Assembly: GCF_030272615.1 (NCBI RefSeq) | Contig: NC_081414.1 | Span: 526,795,137-526,857,136 of the forward strand | Direction: 5' to 3' | DNA length: 62,000 nucleotides | Source of the DNA: Cryptomeria japonica | Taxonomy: Eukaryota > Streptophyta > Pinopsida > Cupressales > Cupressaceae | Part shown: positions 9,369-21,500 of the stretch, one piece after another | Layout: every line of letters begins with the position of its first letter | Position numbering within the stretch: the first letter of the stretch is position 1 | Made by a program: the position numbers and the translations under genes | Notes under the pieces: model-generated | What the model was told of the DNA's origin: nothing | The model's database searches: none | Seen by the model: the letters and a program-made list of their open reading frames with translations, nothing else

Positions 9369-11710
9369 AACATTCCAACAGTACGTTCCCCAAGGACAGT
9401 GAATGCAGTTTTGTCTTGATCTTCTAGAGCTATTTTGATTTGATTATAGCCTGAGAAACCGTCCATTAGTGAGAGGATTGCATGGCCTGCTGTGAGATCT
9501 ACAATTATGTCGATACTAGGCAGAGGAAAGTCGCCTTTTGGACAAGCTTTGTTGACGTCTCTGATGTCAGTGCATATTCTGATACTACCATCTGGTTTTG
9601 ATACTGGAACGATGTTGGAAATCCATTCTGCATAGTCAATTGGTTGGATGAATCCGATGTCTAATAATTTCTTTAGTTCAGTTTTGACCATGAGTGCCAC
9701 CTATGGATTCATCTTTCATAGCTTTTGCTTGACTGGTTTAACTCTTGAAGAGATGGATAAGTGATGCATGATTAAGTGTGGATCCACTCCAGGCATATCA
9801 GCATATGACCAAGCAAAGTTAATTTGTTGTTCTCTAAAGAAAATGATGAATGCTGATCTTTCTTCCTCTGTCAGAGATTTTGCAAGGTGTATGTTTTTAA
9901 CTGCTCCTGTGGTACCAATGTCGATTGATTGAGTGGGCTCAATCAATATAGGTGGTCGCTCATGAAAGTGCTCAGGAAGAGTGTCAAGTCTCCCATCATT
10001 AGGTGCCTTAAAAAGGTTTTCACCCTTAGATGTGTCCTTTATTTTTACTTTTTTGTGATCTAGAGCTACCATTGACTGGTTTTCAGCATCAAATCTTTTA
10101 CTTGGTTCATTTTTGCGACTGAGAGACTTGGCACTTCCTGATTTGTAGACATCATTACTTTGTTCACTGGTAGAGCCTGTTTCTGGATTTATGGTACATA
10201 GGTAATGGATAATAGATTCATCATCTGGGAAAATTGGTATATCATAGATTTCAGGTTCATCCCATTTGATGAGGTCAGGAAAGACAAGCGGTAAGGAATC
10301 GTTAGGTGGATCAAGTTCTGCTACTGTAAATGTTAGGACAGAGTGTTCATCGTGATTGTTCTTGGTTTTAAAGAAGTCCAGGATTTCGTCGAGGTCTTCG
10401 ATGGTATTATCTTCCACATAGACATGTTCATAATGTTTCTGTTCGCTTTCCTTGGCATCATAGATATTTTGCGGTCCAAATTCAAGAGGTCTATCTCTTG
10501 CGTTATGTTCCTCTTGAGAAAGGGATATGGATTCAGTATCATTAGGGATATCTGTAGTAGCATTGGAGTAGGTGCCCCATTCATATTCATTGGAATCAGT
10601 CTCAGAGGCATCATCCCAGATTCTATCAGTGCTGTAAACTGGTATGTTGTATGGTGAAAACAAATCTTTGATGATGGATAACATTTTGATAGTTTTTGTT
10701 GATTCTGTGTCAGATCCGGTTTCTATTTTTTGTATTTGTTCATAGACTGTGCTTCCTCGGGGAGAAATAAAGGTATCCGGAGATGATTTTATTGGTTCTT
10801 GAGATATTGGTGTTTGAATATGAGCTACTACTGCAGATATGGCCCTTTTGTGGTTTAGAAGCTTTTCCTGATGTGACTTCTGATCTTGACGTTCCCATGC
10901 CTTGCGGATTGTTTCTGCTAATTCAAAGAGTGCTTCCTGCCAGGATTCTTCTTTGTACTTCTTCTTTACTTTCCATTGAGGTTTTGTAGTTAGGCGGGGT
11001 GGCCGTTTCAATAGGAAAGTAAGCTCACAACCCAATCCTGCTTTGTTTCTACTAGGTTGTGAAGGAAGATCTATAGGTTCAGTGACTCCTTCTTTGCATT
11101 TCCCAATAGGTCCTTTACCATCATATCCCATTTGCTGCATGATTAAGTATCCTTTTCCATACAGGTGTTTAGGTAGAACAATTTCCAGAGCAGCTGCTCT
11201 ATTATCTTCTTCCTCATCTTTGTATAACCAGCTGAGAATATCCTTGTCTTCTGATTCATGTGCTAGAGTGCCCAATTGGATGAGGGTACCATCAAATTTG
11301 GTGATGGGCTGAGTGACCAGATGCGTTGATGTAGTAGGCAATCCATGAGATCTAGGTGATATTGGCAATTTAGCCAAACATAAGGGATCCAAAGAGTATT
11401 CTCCTATGCCTTGGTCTTTGATTTGCATTTTTTGTTTGAAGTCTCCAAATAAGGAGTTGGACTTTGCTGTTTGTAGATCTAATGTTAAAGATCGTTGTTT
11501 CTCTCTATTATGAGGAACCAAACTGTCTTGGGCTGCCCCCATTGCGTTGCAATGTTGAAATGGATTGTGATCAGCAGATATGGAGACTTCTTGTCCGTCA
11601 TAAGGAAATTTGACACACTGGTGATATGTAGAAGGTACTGCTTGCATTTCATGTATCCATGGTCGCCCTAACAAATATTGTAGGTAAGATCTATGTCTAA
11701 GACCTGACAC
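9353..11710 (-). pseudogene. Element A pol, first part: protease C-terminus, G-patch linker, RT N-terminus
   Basis: A minus-strand frame that takes over from gag-PR after a one-base loss in a T-run near 11670 and gives way to the RT-core frame after a one-base loss near 9385. It begins with the protease end (LLGRPWIHEMQAVPSTYHQ), then about 450 residues of acidic, Ser-rich linker that contain a G-patch at 11027-11161. It continues through FAWSYADMPGVDP, the usual start of Tat RT, into LLDIGFIQPIDYAEWISNIV. Stops lie at 9716 (TGA) and 9701 (TAG). The linker is unusually long for a Ty3/gypsy protein, and the related element E keeps the same linker. Confidence 0.85.
11027..11161 (-). other. G-patch domain in the PR-RT linker of element A
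   Basis: Residues about 184-228 of the frame starting at 11710: YGKGYLIMQQMGYDGKG, then IGKCKEGVTEPIDL, then KAGLG. This is the glycine spacing of G-patch domains (GxxLLxxMGxxxGxGLGxxxxGxxxPI...GLG), an RNA-binding/helicase-activating module of splicing factors. Some betaretroviruses also carry one next to protease. One key Gly/Leu pair is altered to PIG here but intact in element E. Confidence 0.75.
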
Positions 11711-14124
11711 ATAGTATCCTTTTGAACTGGTCCTACTTGAATGGGTAATATCACAGTTCCTTTAGAGGACCTTTCCTCATCATCATATGCCTTTATGGTA
11801 ATCTTCTTGCAGGGATCAATAGACTCTTCTGAGAAGCCTAATGCACGGATAAGATTTAAAGTACATATATTAAGTCCGGCTCCTCCATCTATTAAGACTC
11901 TTTTTACTCGGTGTTTGCAAACAACAACTTCGATATGGAGAGGAGTGTTATGTGGATGACTCAAGGAAGCATTGTCATGCTCTAAGAAGGTGAGGTTATG
12001 AGGTCCAATCATATGGGCGACCATGGCTTGAAATCTGTCCGTATCTAGATTTTGAGGTACATTGGTTTCCAATAGCGCTTGTTCCAATATGTCTTTGTGC
12101 TTCGGTGATAGTTTCAGCAATTCTAGTATAGATATCTGAGTTGGAGTTTTGCGTAGTTGGCTAACCAAGTCATATTGGATTTTTGGTATAGTAGTTATAG
12201 GCGCAGTATGCCCTTTTAAGACATATTTCTGAGTTCGGGTTGTTACATTGACAAATTCATGATCACGCTGATCTCGGATGGTGATGACATTTACTTGATG
12301 ATCTTCAGCTGATATGTGGTTTATGGTGCTGTTGTAGATATGGTTGATACGAGCTTTGCGTGTATCATCCGAGGTTGAAGATCCATCTTTGTTGTAATTT
12401 GGGAGAGGTTTTTTAAAGGCTCCGTGATCACCATTTGTTTTAAGACCATCCACCGTTAAGTCACCTCGATCAATCATGTCTTGCACCATGTGTTTCAATC
12501 TCATGCAATCGTTCGTCTGATGACCCTTGTTATGATGTAAATCATAATAGTGTGAATCATTCCACCAAGGTGGTTTGATTTGGGGTTCATAGTTGTTGAT
12601 TGAAGGCAAAGAAAGAATTTTGTTTGCCAAAAGTTCTCTGAGTGCTGATTCTAGTGATTGCCCCAGTGGTGTGAAGATACGCTTTTGAAAATTGTTCGTG
12701 TTGTTGCGTGAATTGTTGTTAGGTCTTGGATTCATGTTTTTGCTTTGAGTATTGTTGGTGTCATTTGTGTTGAGTTGTCCTTGATCGGTGTTTGGTGAAT
12801 ATGTGTTAGCATTTGGATTAGCATTCTTAGGATTTTTCGTGTTTTGAGGATTTCCGGATAATGCAAGCACTGGTTGCTTAGATTTAGGATCATATGATTC
12901 ATTGTTGCCTTCATTTTTATTTCGAGTCCAAAATCAAGATTTGTCTAAGTTGTTGTTGTTCTGGTTATTGTAGTTTGATGAGTTTGTTCCTTCCTTGTAG
13001 AATTTGTGTGTTCCCTTTTTGACACATGCTTCTTCTACTTGAATGTCATTTTCAATTAATTTAGCGAAAGATGGTATGCATTGAAGTTTTAGCCTGTAAC
13101 TCATTTCACCATTCAAGTTATCGATGAAGATTTCCATTTTCTCCTTTTCGGGAATGTCTCGAGGATATTGTGATACCATACGTCGCCAGCGTTGAAGGAA
13201 TATCATGAATGTTTCGTTGTTCTTTTGTTTGGTGTTACAAAAATCTAGCATGGTTATGGCGTGTTGGATGTTATAGGAATATTGGGTTATGAATTTGTTA
13301 ACCAATTCATCAAATGATCTGACAGGTGGTGTAATTTTGGATAACCATTCCATCGTTTGCCCTCCCAAGCTTCTTGGGAATAACCTCATCAGATAGGTGT
13401 CATCATGAGCAAATTCAAGACTCATTGTGCAAAATTCTCGAACATGATCTCGGGGATCACTTTTCCCATCATATTTATCAAATTTGGGAACATCTGAGTT
13501 TGGAGGAAAAGGCACCATGTTCAATCTTCTGTCAAATGGATAAGGACAAATTTCGTTTAAAGAGTACCGCACTGTTGTCCCTTATTGCATGTCATGTATT
13601 TGTCGTTGTAACATTTGCATTTGTTGAGTAAGAGCAGCCAAAGGTATATTGTCTTGTCGAGGGAAGAGTTCTTCCCTTGTATTAGTTCTCAGCTAAAAAG
13701 GTGTGGTAAATGGTATATTTTGCTCTGGAGTTTCTAGCTCAGGTATACGCATTTCTAGTATGCGTTGTTCTGGAATGTGTTGCTCAAGTATGTTTTGCTC
13801 AAAGTTACGAGTTTCTTCTTCTCTTTGTTGTTCTTGATATGCATATTGTCAAGATCCCATTTTAAAGATGTTTGTGTCTAAATCTTCGGGAATTTTAACG
13901 CCTTTACTTGTGAGCATGAGCAGATACTTTTCTTTGTCATTTTCCATAAGCCTTTCTACAAGTTTTTGGAATGAAGGGTTTTCTTGACATTCCTGAAGAA
14001 GTGCTTCAGAAATTTCAGTGTCTTCCAAGTGTGGAACTTCAAAAGGATTTGACAACCTTCGATTCATGCTAGACTCTGCGTGTGTCTCGCTTTGTTGGTT
14101 TCTTTGAGAGCGAGTAACAGGCAT
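11668..14124 (-). pseudogene. Element A gag and protease N-terminal region
   Basis: One minus-strand frame. I choose the start at 14124 (MPVTRSQRNQQ), a typical plant Ty3/gypsy Gag start, although the frame stays open to 14226. Stops at 13849 (TGA), about 13693 (TAG), about 13580 (TAA) and 12934 (TGA) are all C-to-T type. The capsid-like part has FDKYDGKSDPRDHV and the MEWLSKI...FITQYS motifs of Tat Gag. A zinc-knuckle relic reads YYDLHHNKGHQTNDC, with the first Cys apparently replaced by Tyr. The aspartic protease active site is VLIDGGAGLNI, and the frame then breaks at about 11670. Confidence 0.88.
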
Positions 14125-14977
14125 TTTAGTAGAAACTTTCAGTGATGAAGGGGACAAAATCCTTGTTGATATGTTGCTCGGGGGTGAGTGGTTCTGGTCG
14201 AGATGTGTTATAAGTGATACACTCATCAGGCAAGAATGCTAGATTGATTTTTCCTCCGCGGTTTATGATTTGATTAAAAGCAGACCTTTGACAGTAGGCT
14301 CTTGTTTTTAAGGGTTCTTTGTCAAATTCGTCGGATTTGTTTTGGATATACCGTTTGACGTGATAAAGGAATACCCGATGAGATTTGAAGAGTTGACGAT
14401 TGATGTATTAAAACTTATTTCTCTTGATGAATTTGGAAAAACTAGGTTGTTGTTTCTTCAACGTGATGTTACGATAAAGGTTCTTTCTTCTCAGAATATG
14501 GGGATTAGTCATGCATGAGTGATCAATGGTTTCCTTTGATTTGTTTGGATTCAGTTGATCTTGTTTGGAAAATTTCAAATTTTACTCTATCAAAGTGAAG
14601 GTTTAGATGCCCTGTCATGACAAAGCGTGTCAAATGATATGGATAAAAGCCTCCCGATATGGAGACTGGATTTGACAATTTGAAAATTTTAAACAAGTGT
14701 TTTTGAGATAAAATCTGTAAGATGGTAAAGGATTCTGTTGATACTGATGATGAGGTTTCCGGATTATGATAAGATAGACATGTTTTATCGCGCGATCAGT
14801 TTAGGATTTTTACAACGTTTGTTTTGACACAAATTTAGCTCAAGAAATAGTTTTTAACGATTTGTTTTTGTCACTCTGCCTTGATGAAAATGATGTTGAT
14901 GGAAAAAGGCTTCTGAAAATGTTTTCAAAATTTTTAAAATTCCTTACTGCTTTGCCCCCTGCTTATATGTTTTTGAT

Positions 14978-15356
14978 CACGCGCTAAAACAGAGACTACA
15001 TGCGCTACCAAAATTACTCCACGCGCTAAAATAATGACCACACGTGCTAGGCTGCCCCCAGACACGTGCTAAAGTTTTGAATGTTCAAAAATTGTTTTCT
15101 ATCTGTTCTGAAAAAGCCATGCGCTAGCCTGGGCCTGTAACGCGCTAACTTTTGAACTTGATGCGCTAATTTTTGGTTTTCACGCTCTAAGTTGATGCTT
15201 CCACACGCTAGACTGTTTCTCTGATGCACTAAATGCTTCAATGCTGGTTTGACTTGGGATAAAACGCTACTGTTTGGACTTGACACGCTAACTTGATGGT
15301 TGGATGAGCTAACAGAAGTTCTTCACGCACTAAGAAGTTGCTCTTATGCGCTAAAC
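14978..15356 (-). repeat. TAGCGCAT repeat array 1 in the gag leader
   Basis: About 17 irregularly spaced copies reading ATGCGCTA/ACGCGCTAA on the plus strand, that is TTAGCGCGT/TAGCGCAT in the sense of gag. Spacing is roughly 15-30 bases with unrelated sequence between copies. Confidence 0.85.
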
Positions 15357-16758
15357 TGCCCTGATTTTTCCTTTGGTTGGTTTTTTTGTAAATTTTGTAT
15401 TTTTGTTGTAAATATTTCAAGTTTGATGGATGATTTTCTGAAGTAGTAAATGCAAGCATGGCATAAAAAGTACAACCATTTTGCCTAATCTAACAAAAGT
15501 GTATGTTCTGCGAGGATGTGTTCAAATCCCCAATGTTTTAATAGGTTTGGATATGAATAATACACTTCAGAAAGACTCTTTATTCAAAAGTCATAAATAA
15601 CATCATAGTCCACTAGTCTCGATACTCCGTCAGCTCAAACAGCCGTGTCACCCCCTAGAGGGCGCCCGTTTTTTTGCCTTTTGCCAGAAATTAACTCAAA
15701 GTGAATCGCTTCACAGTTGAGTAGTTATCTTGGGAGATATATGGTGAGTAATCTTGAGGGCGGATTCTTCCCCACCCTTGCACTATGACGTTATAAATGT
15801 CTGGTTACTGACTCGGTTCAAAGCTTCTATTTCTATGGTTCGTAATCAGGCTTCCCGTTCGGTCGTCAATGATAAACTCCCTCAGGAGGCTTCCCAACCT
15901 TTAGAACAAAGGCTTTACGTATCTCAAGGATACTAGGGGAAGGCTAATTGCTGCACGCAACTGTTGAAAAGGACTTTCGTCACTTTCCACGTTTGATTAT
16001 AGTGGGTTGGAATTCTTGGCGTCAAAGTCATTCCCCACTTAGGTTGTTCCCTTCACACCGGTCATAAACAGCTTTAAGAGTTGATTTCAACTCCTCGAAA
16101 AGGCAGGCCTGCTAAAGGTTTTATGCTTGAAATACAGAAAGCTTTAAGAGTGGTCTGGATTTTTGATCACCCAATTAAGGGGAGAGCATATACCTTCCAC
16201 TTTCAAGACAAGGCAATCAAAGTTCTTTTTAAGCCTTCAATTCAATGATTTGCTAATCTCTACTTGGAGATGTTGCTCCAACAAGCATGATATTCTTTTT
16301 AACCTTTCATAGCAAAGTGTGTATTTCCAAAAACCTTTGTAAAACAAGCCTAGTCAACAAAGTAAATCGTGATTTGGTCAACAAAATTAAAGTCGAGAGG
16401 GGAAGAATTTCCCTCTTTGCTTTGCACAAAATGAAGATGAGATTCTTTTTCCTTTGTAAAATAAAATGGATCCTTTTAGACACCAAAGGAAGGTGAGGTT
16501 TGTTTTAACCTTGCTAAAAGTAAAATTGCTTGTTCTTTTTAAAGCTTCCAAAATGAAGTGTTTTTCCTAACTTGCAGGAATGAAAGGTTTGCTTTGTTGT
16601 TTTTGAAAGAAAGCAAAGAAAACTAGACTAATTCCTTTTGTTCCTGCGTAAAAATGTTAGAACCTACACACAGTCAGTTAGCAGAAAAAATCAAATCATC
16701 ATGGTGGGCTTCACAAGCCTAATTTTTAACTTTCGGTTACAAATTATTTTCTGTTTGT

Positions 16759-17013
16759 GATGCGCTACAGAACAAACTGTACGCGCTACAATATAACCTC
16801 GATGCGCTAAAAGAAAGTTTCAACGGACTACACTGTTTTCGTGATGCGCTACTCTGTGCGTCGAAAGCACTGCTCTATTTTTTTTTTCGCGCTGAGACCT
16901 ACAGGAAAAGATTAGTGGAAGTCATGCGCTAAAGAAAGGACTTCACGTGCTAGAGTATAGACCCCATGCGCTAAATAGTAAGCAGGATGCGCTAGACTGT
17001 TAACTGGATGCGC
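16759..17013 (-). repeat. TAGCGCAT repeat array 2 in the gag leader
   Basis: About ten copies of the same motif in the same orientation as array 1, ending about 110 bases from the 5' LTR, close to the start of the transcribed leader. Confidence 0.85.
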
Positions 17014-17106
17014 CAGGGAATGTTTCCCACACGTTGATTCCTGTTTCCCGCGGACCTGCAAAAGTGGTTAAATTCAAAAACCGATTTGATATATGGGGTA
17101 GGGCCC

Positions 17107-17124
17107 CATAGTGGGTGCTAGAAA
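17107..17124 (-). other. Primer-binding-site region of element A
   Basis: Directly after the 5' LTR the minus strand reads TTTCTAGCACCCACTATGGG. Position and shape match Tat-type primer sites (TGGCGCC-like then GTGGGGC-like), with mutations. I do not name the tRNA. Confidence 0.55.
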
Positions 17125-18574
17125 TGTATGCAGGAAAAACAGGTTGATAGAACTCAATATGTGAAAAACGGAGCTCTATGGAGCCTTGCTCACACACTCA
17201 CATGACTTCTTGGTGCAAGCTATGGAGTAATGAAGTATCACTCAGCTTCCCAAGGTTGGTCCCATGGTTCTCTATTTTACACGGTCCCTCAAACCAATGT
17301 TTTTGCTCTCAGATCACTGAGCAAAATGGTTTAGGGATGGCAAATGCAAGAACGAGGGATGCTTTGATAGATTTTAGAATAAAATGCATCCTAAGCTATG
17401 CATGATCTTAAAATGCAATAAACTAGATTATAAGATGACAAGGTTAGTATAAATACTATCCTAACATGATATATTAGTCTTATGATTGAGCTAAATGATA
17501 AAGAAAGTATTCTAAACATGCATATTTAGACTAAATCCTAGTTAAAAGAGAGGCTAAAATGATGAGCATAAAAATGATATGAAAGCTTGAATGTATTTGA
17601 GCATAAGTATGATACTACAAACTTGGATTGATCTCTAAAAATGGAGGAATGAGAGCTCTATTTATAGCAAAAACAGGGCAATGGATGGTCAGGATTGAAA
17701 GAGTTGATCAAGGGTTGAGTTTGAAAGTTGGGGATCCATGTTTGCAATTTGCACCAATGAAATGGTGACAATTGTCAACATAGGGTTGGGTTGAGAGAAG
17801 GGGTTGGAGACATTAAATGCCTGAGAAGACCTCATGGTCATCTAGAGATAAGGGTTAAGCTTAAGTTAGGCTTACCCATTGGATTAAGAGTTAATCCAAG
17901 GATAAACCCTTGTGCAAATGATTAAGAGATAATCATGGTCAAAGCATTAAAGGCTTGATGAGACCCTTGGGTTGGATGAAGGTTAAGCTAGGCAAAAAGT
18001 CTCTAACCATGTAAGAGGGTTGAATTAACCATTAATGGTTTGGGAGACTTTGGGAAATTAAGTGGTTGAAGACTTGAAGCCTTTAATGGTTATCAAAGAC
18101 TTTAAGGTTTTGAGAAGTGACCTCCCCTTGCTTAGGGATGTGACAAAGTTTAGAAGATGGGTTAGGCTAATTAGAAGCGATTAGAAGAGTCTAGAAGGGA
18201 TTAGGAAGGGGTTTAGGAAGCAAGTGGGAGATGTAGGAAAATGCAAGTGGATGGAGGGATAATAGGATTTAATTGAATTAAAGTTTATTTAATTCAATTT
18301 GGTTGTTATTTGGGGAAATTAAATAAATTAGATTTATTCAATTTAGGATAACTATTTAATTAAATTTGAATTTAATTAAAAGTGGATAGGGGGGATTTAA
18401 TTGAATAAAATGATTTATTCATTAAATGGTATAGTGAATTTAATTTAAATAAATTGAGTAATTTACTTAATTAAATAGAGGAATGCAGGTAATTTAATTA
18501 AATTGGATTTAATTAAATAGAGAAATGAACATAAAATATTCATTTAGGAATACGGTCATTTTTATACGTCTACA
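17125..18574 (-). repeat. Element A 5' LTR (right copy)
   Basis: 1450 bp, TGTATGCAGG to TCTACA, about 99 percent identical to 383-1832 by eye. As the promoter LTR it contains the TATA box at 17658-17667. Just outside, at 18575, element C sequence resumes at the exact point where it stopped at 382. Confidence 0.95.
17658..17667 (-). promoter_or_regulatory. TATA box of the element A 5' LTR
   Basis: CTATAAATAG on the minus strand inside GAGCTC-flanked sequence. It would drive the gag-pol transcript through the remaining 500 bases of LTR into the leader. Confidence 0.6.
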
Positions 18575-18579
18575 CATTT
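18575..18579. repeat. Target site duplication of element A, right copy
   Basis: CATTT, pairing with CCTTT at 378-382. Confidence 0.8.
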
Positions 18580-21500
18580 CTCTAGCTCCCCTATTGTCTC
18601 TGCCACCTCTTGACATTGAGTGATCAAGTATGTGTACCTGTCCATGAGGGTGACATCAAACTGGGCCGAAGGTCCTAAGTGTTGAGCCTTGTATGCGTCC
18701 CACTGATTCAAAACTTGTTGTTGCTCCATTATTTCTGTACTAGTTAATCCTAGACCGAAGGCTCCAGGCATATGTTTTACAAAATTCTCATATGACAAAA
18801 TTTCTCTGAGGAGAGGGACCCGAATCTTTGCCATATCCTTCATATACTACTAAAACATTTCAATCTTTAGCTCCAAAATGTACACATAGGACTGCAAGTT
18901 TTCACAACTATCCCCTCCTAAAAGGTCTTCCACAATTATTGTCTCTTCCCCTAACCACAATACTTTATTCAAAATTCGGAATTGCTTATTGAAAATGCTT
19001 AACTTCTGTTCCCATTGCGTAGCACAAGAAGCTAAAGATCCACCTGCCTGTATTGCCCTCCGATATATCTTCATAGTATCCTGCAAAAATAATATAATCT
19101 TAGCTACATTTATTTGGGTTCATGACTTGGCTGCAACGACCACTCGTCTCACCTCCACTAGTGCCTTTACTTCTCCCTTTGGCAGTGAGGAGGTCGAAGG
19201 TTGGTCATCGACCCTACAAGAGTCTAGAGGATTGATCATCTCAATCAAGAGCTGCTTGTATTGCCCTACTTGCGCTTTGACCTCCATGTTGGAGGTATGC
19301 TCTTTTTCAACATGCCCCCTAACAACTCTTGTGGCTAGCTCCAAAGTATCTAGCTCTCCCCACTTGGTTTGTTTACCCAAATTTAACTGGGATATTTGAT
19401 ACTTGGGGGAAGCTTGTCCCTCAGCTTGGAGTGGAACTACCACATCTGCAATCACTTCACCGGAGCCCATTTTTGATAAATGGAATGGTTTTTAGCTTCT
19501 TAGCCTTTGGTGGCTCCTCAGTGATTACTTGTTGTAAAGTGACCTTGGGAAGCTCCGCTTTTCTCTTTTTCTTCTTAAAAGTGAACTCAAGCCATTACGG
19601 TATATCTTCATCCTTGTCACCTTGATGTGACACTATGTCTACACTTATAACAAGGACCTCCACCTGCTCCTCTGCTTCATCTCTTTCCTCTGCCTCTGTT
19701 TGCCCAGGATCTTGAGGTGAGGTAACTTGGCGGGCTAGATTGGTTTGGAGAGCCTGTTGCTTATGTAACTCTCCCAGTTTTCCACTGACCTCTTCATTAA
19801 TTGTCATCTCTTCCTCACCTACCTCTATTTCACCTTGCTCAACTAGTATATCCTTGAGGAGGTCCTCTTGATCTCGAAGGGTTAGAACTAGTCTTTCATT
19901 CAATAGGTCCTCTGCCTCATCCCCTTCTTTCTTGCCTTCTAGCGGCCGATGTTGCTCAAGATCATCTTCTTCCTAATCTAAATCAGATTCAATGTTCCTA
20001 ACTTTTATTCCTTCAATGGTAGAACTGAAGCCTTGCACTCCAGGCTGCCCTGTGGGTATATTAACTGGTGGCGGTGCAGGGGCGTTGGTACCTAGATCTT
20101 GTGTGACATCTATTGAAGGTGGTTGAGTAGGTATATCCTCAGTAATTTCTATTTCTTCTTCCCACTCTTGGGTACCCTTTCCTACAGTCTGCCCTATAGC
20201 TGTCCTTGGTGGGAGGACTTTAGCCAGTGGTACTGCTCCTAATCCATTGGTCACTCCAAGGTCTGTTGCCTTCTTCAACAACTCAGACTCCTTCATCTTC
20301 TCTTGGAGTTTCTTAATTAAGTCCTCAGTGCTTTCCTGAGGTTTCTCCCCCTCATTAGGATCAGTGGACATATTTTGTCTTGATCTTGACCTTGTCTTCT
20401 GAGCATACTCTGTGTAACCCCTTGACTGGGGTACCCTTGAAGTGGACTACTTCTGTTTCGCCTTTGAGGCACTGGGCCTTACCCTCTGGCTTAACCATTT
20501 CTTCATCCTGTTGATGATCACTTGAGAAACTTTTTCAATATTTAGATCTTCATTCACCGACCACTTCATTGGAGAGACAAGTTTCTTATCAATTTCTATT
20601 CCTTTGTATGTCGCATCGAGCAAGTCTCTATCATCTTTGAGGTCTTTGGGGAGATTGGTTTCAATTCTAAAATCTCTGATCTGTAGCACAGACAATCGAC
20701 TATAACTCTTTTCTCTGACTTCAAAACTATCCTGAAGGTTAGCCCAAAAATCCTCCAGTCTCAGCTTGTGTCCCTCATATGCCTCAGGCATAGCTTGTTT
20801 GAGTTTCCCGTAGGGATCATAGAACTCCCTAGCATAATCATATTCCTTCAGGTTCAAATCCTGAAGCTCTGGATCTGCTAATTTTGCAACCTATATTTTT
20901 GAGCACACGAAATATCCAATTGATACCAAGAAATCAATACATGTTTTATGTTTTGAAGACAAAAGAGACTTGAGGCCCAAAAGTTGTCTTACATACTCCA
21001 GCAAAATTACTCTATCATTGCAGTATCGGGGCAACAACATTGGGTTCCCTGTGAATCTGCTAACCCTGATGTAGGTTGAGCGTGGGTTTTGGATGAACCA
21101 ACATGCCCACTCTCAGATAATAGCCATGGCCTCTGGGCTAATCATGTATCCTGTATCCCCCGTTAATTTGATTATTGCCAGGAAAATGAAGGCATCATTA
21201 ATTCTCTTGAAATGAGCCTTTGCATTGGCTAGAGTGAGTTGGGAATAATACTCCCATACCTTCTTTTGTCCTTCCTCCTCTCCCAATTGACCCTCTACCT
21301 GTAGTCCTGGGAACTTTCCATCTCTGGCAGCTACCCAGATGATATAAGATGTGAAAAAGAACTTTTGGGTCTGGTGAAATTCTTTCATTTGTTTGCAGAT
21401 ATTGTCGGAGAGGATCTGCGACCAATCAAAATATTGCTTCCCTATTAAGATAGTGGTCATTGACTAGAACATCCAGGGATGGAAATGCTTGCAATTGGGC

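Larger units (their letters stand above)
14125..17106 (-). other. Long 5' leader of element A
   Basis: About 3 kb between the primer site and gag with no convincing reading frame. It contains two arrays of the TAGCGCAT motif (listed separately). Between them, 15357-16758, I see nothing recognisable beyond ordinary mixed sequence; a short Gln-rich open stretch just upstream of 14124 is in frame with gag. Confidence 0.6.
383..18574 (-). mobile_element. Element A: Tat-type Ty3/gypsy retrotransposon with antisense gene
   Basis: A complete 18.2-kb insertion with two 1450-bp LTRs (TG...CA), a 5-bp target duplication, and a polypurine tract next to the left LTR, so the element is on the minus strand. 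Order in transcription sense: 5' LTR (17125-18574), 3-kb leader, gag-PR, a linker with a G-patch, RT, RH, archaeal-type RH, INT, then an oppositely oriented plant-mobile-domain gene, polypurine tract and 3' LTR. An archaeal-type RNase H after the normal one is the known hallmark of the Tat lineage (Ogre, Retand and relatives). Coding regions carry 16 in-frame stops and two frameshifts, although the LTRs differ at only about a dozen positions. Confidence 0.93.
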
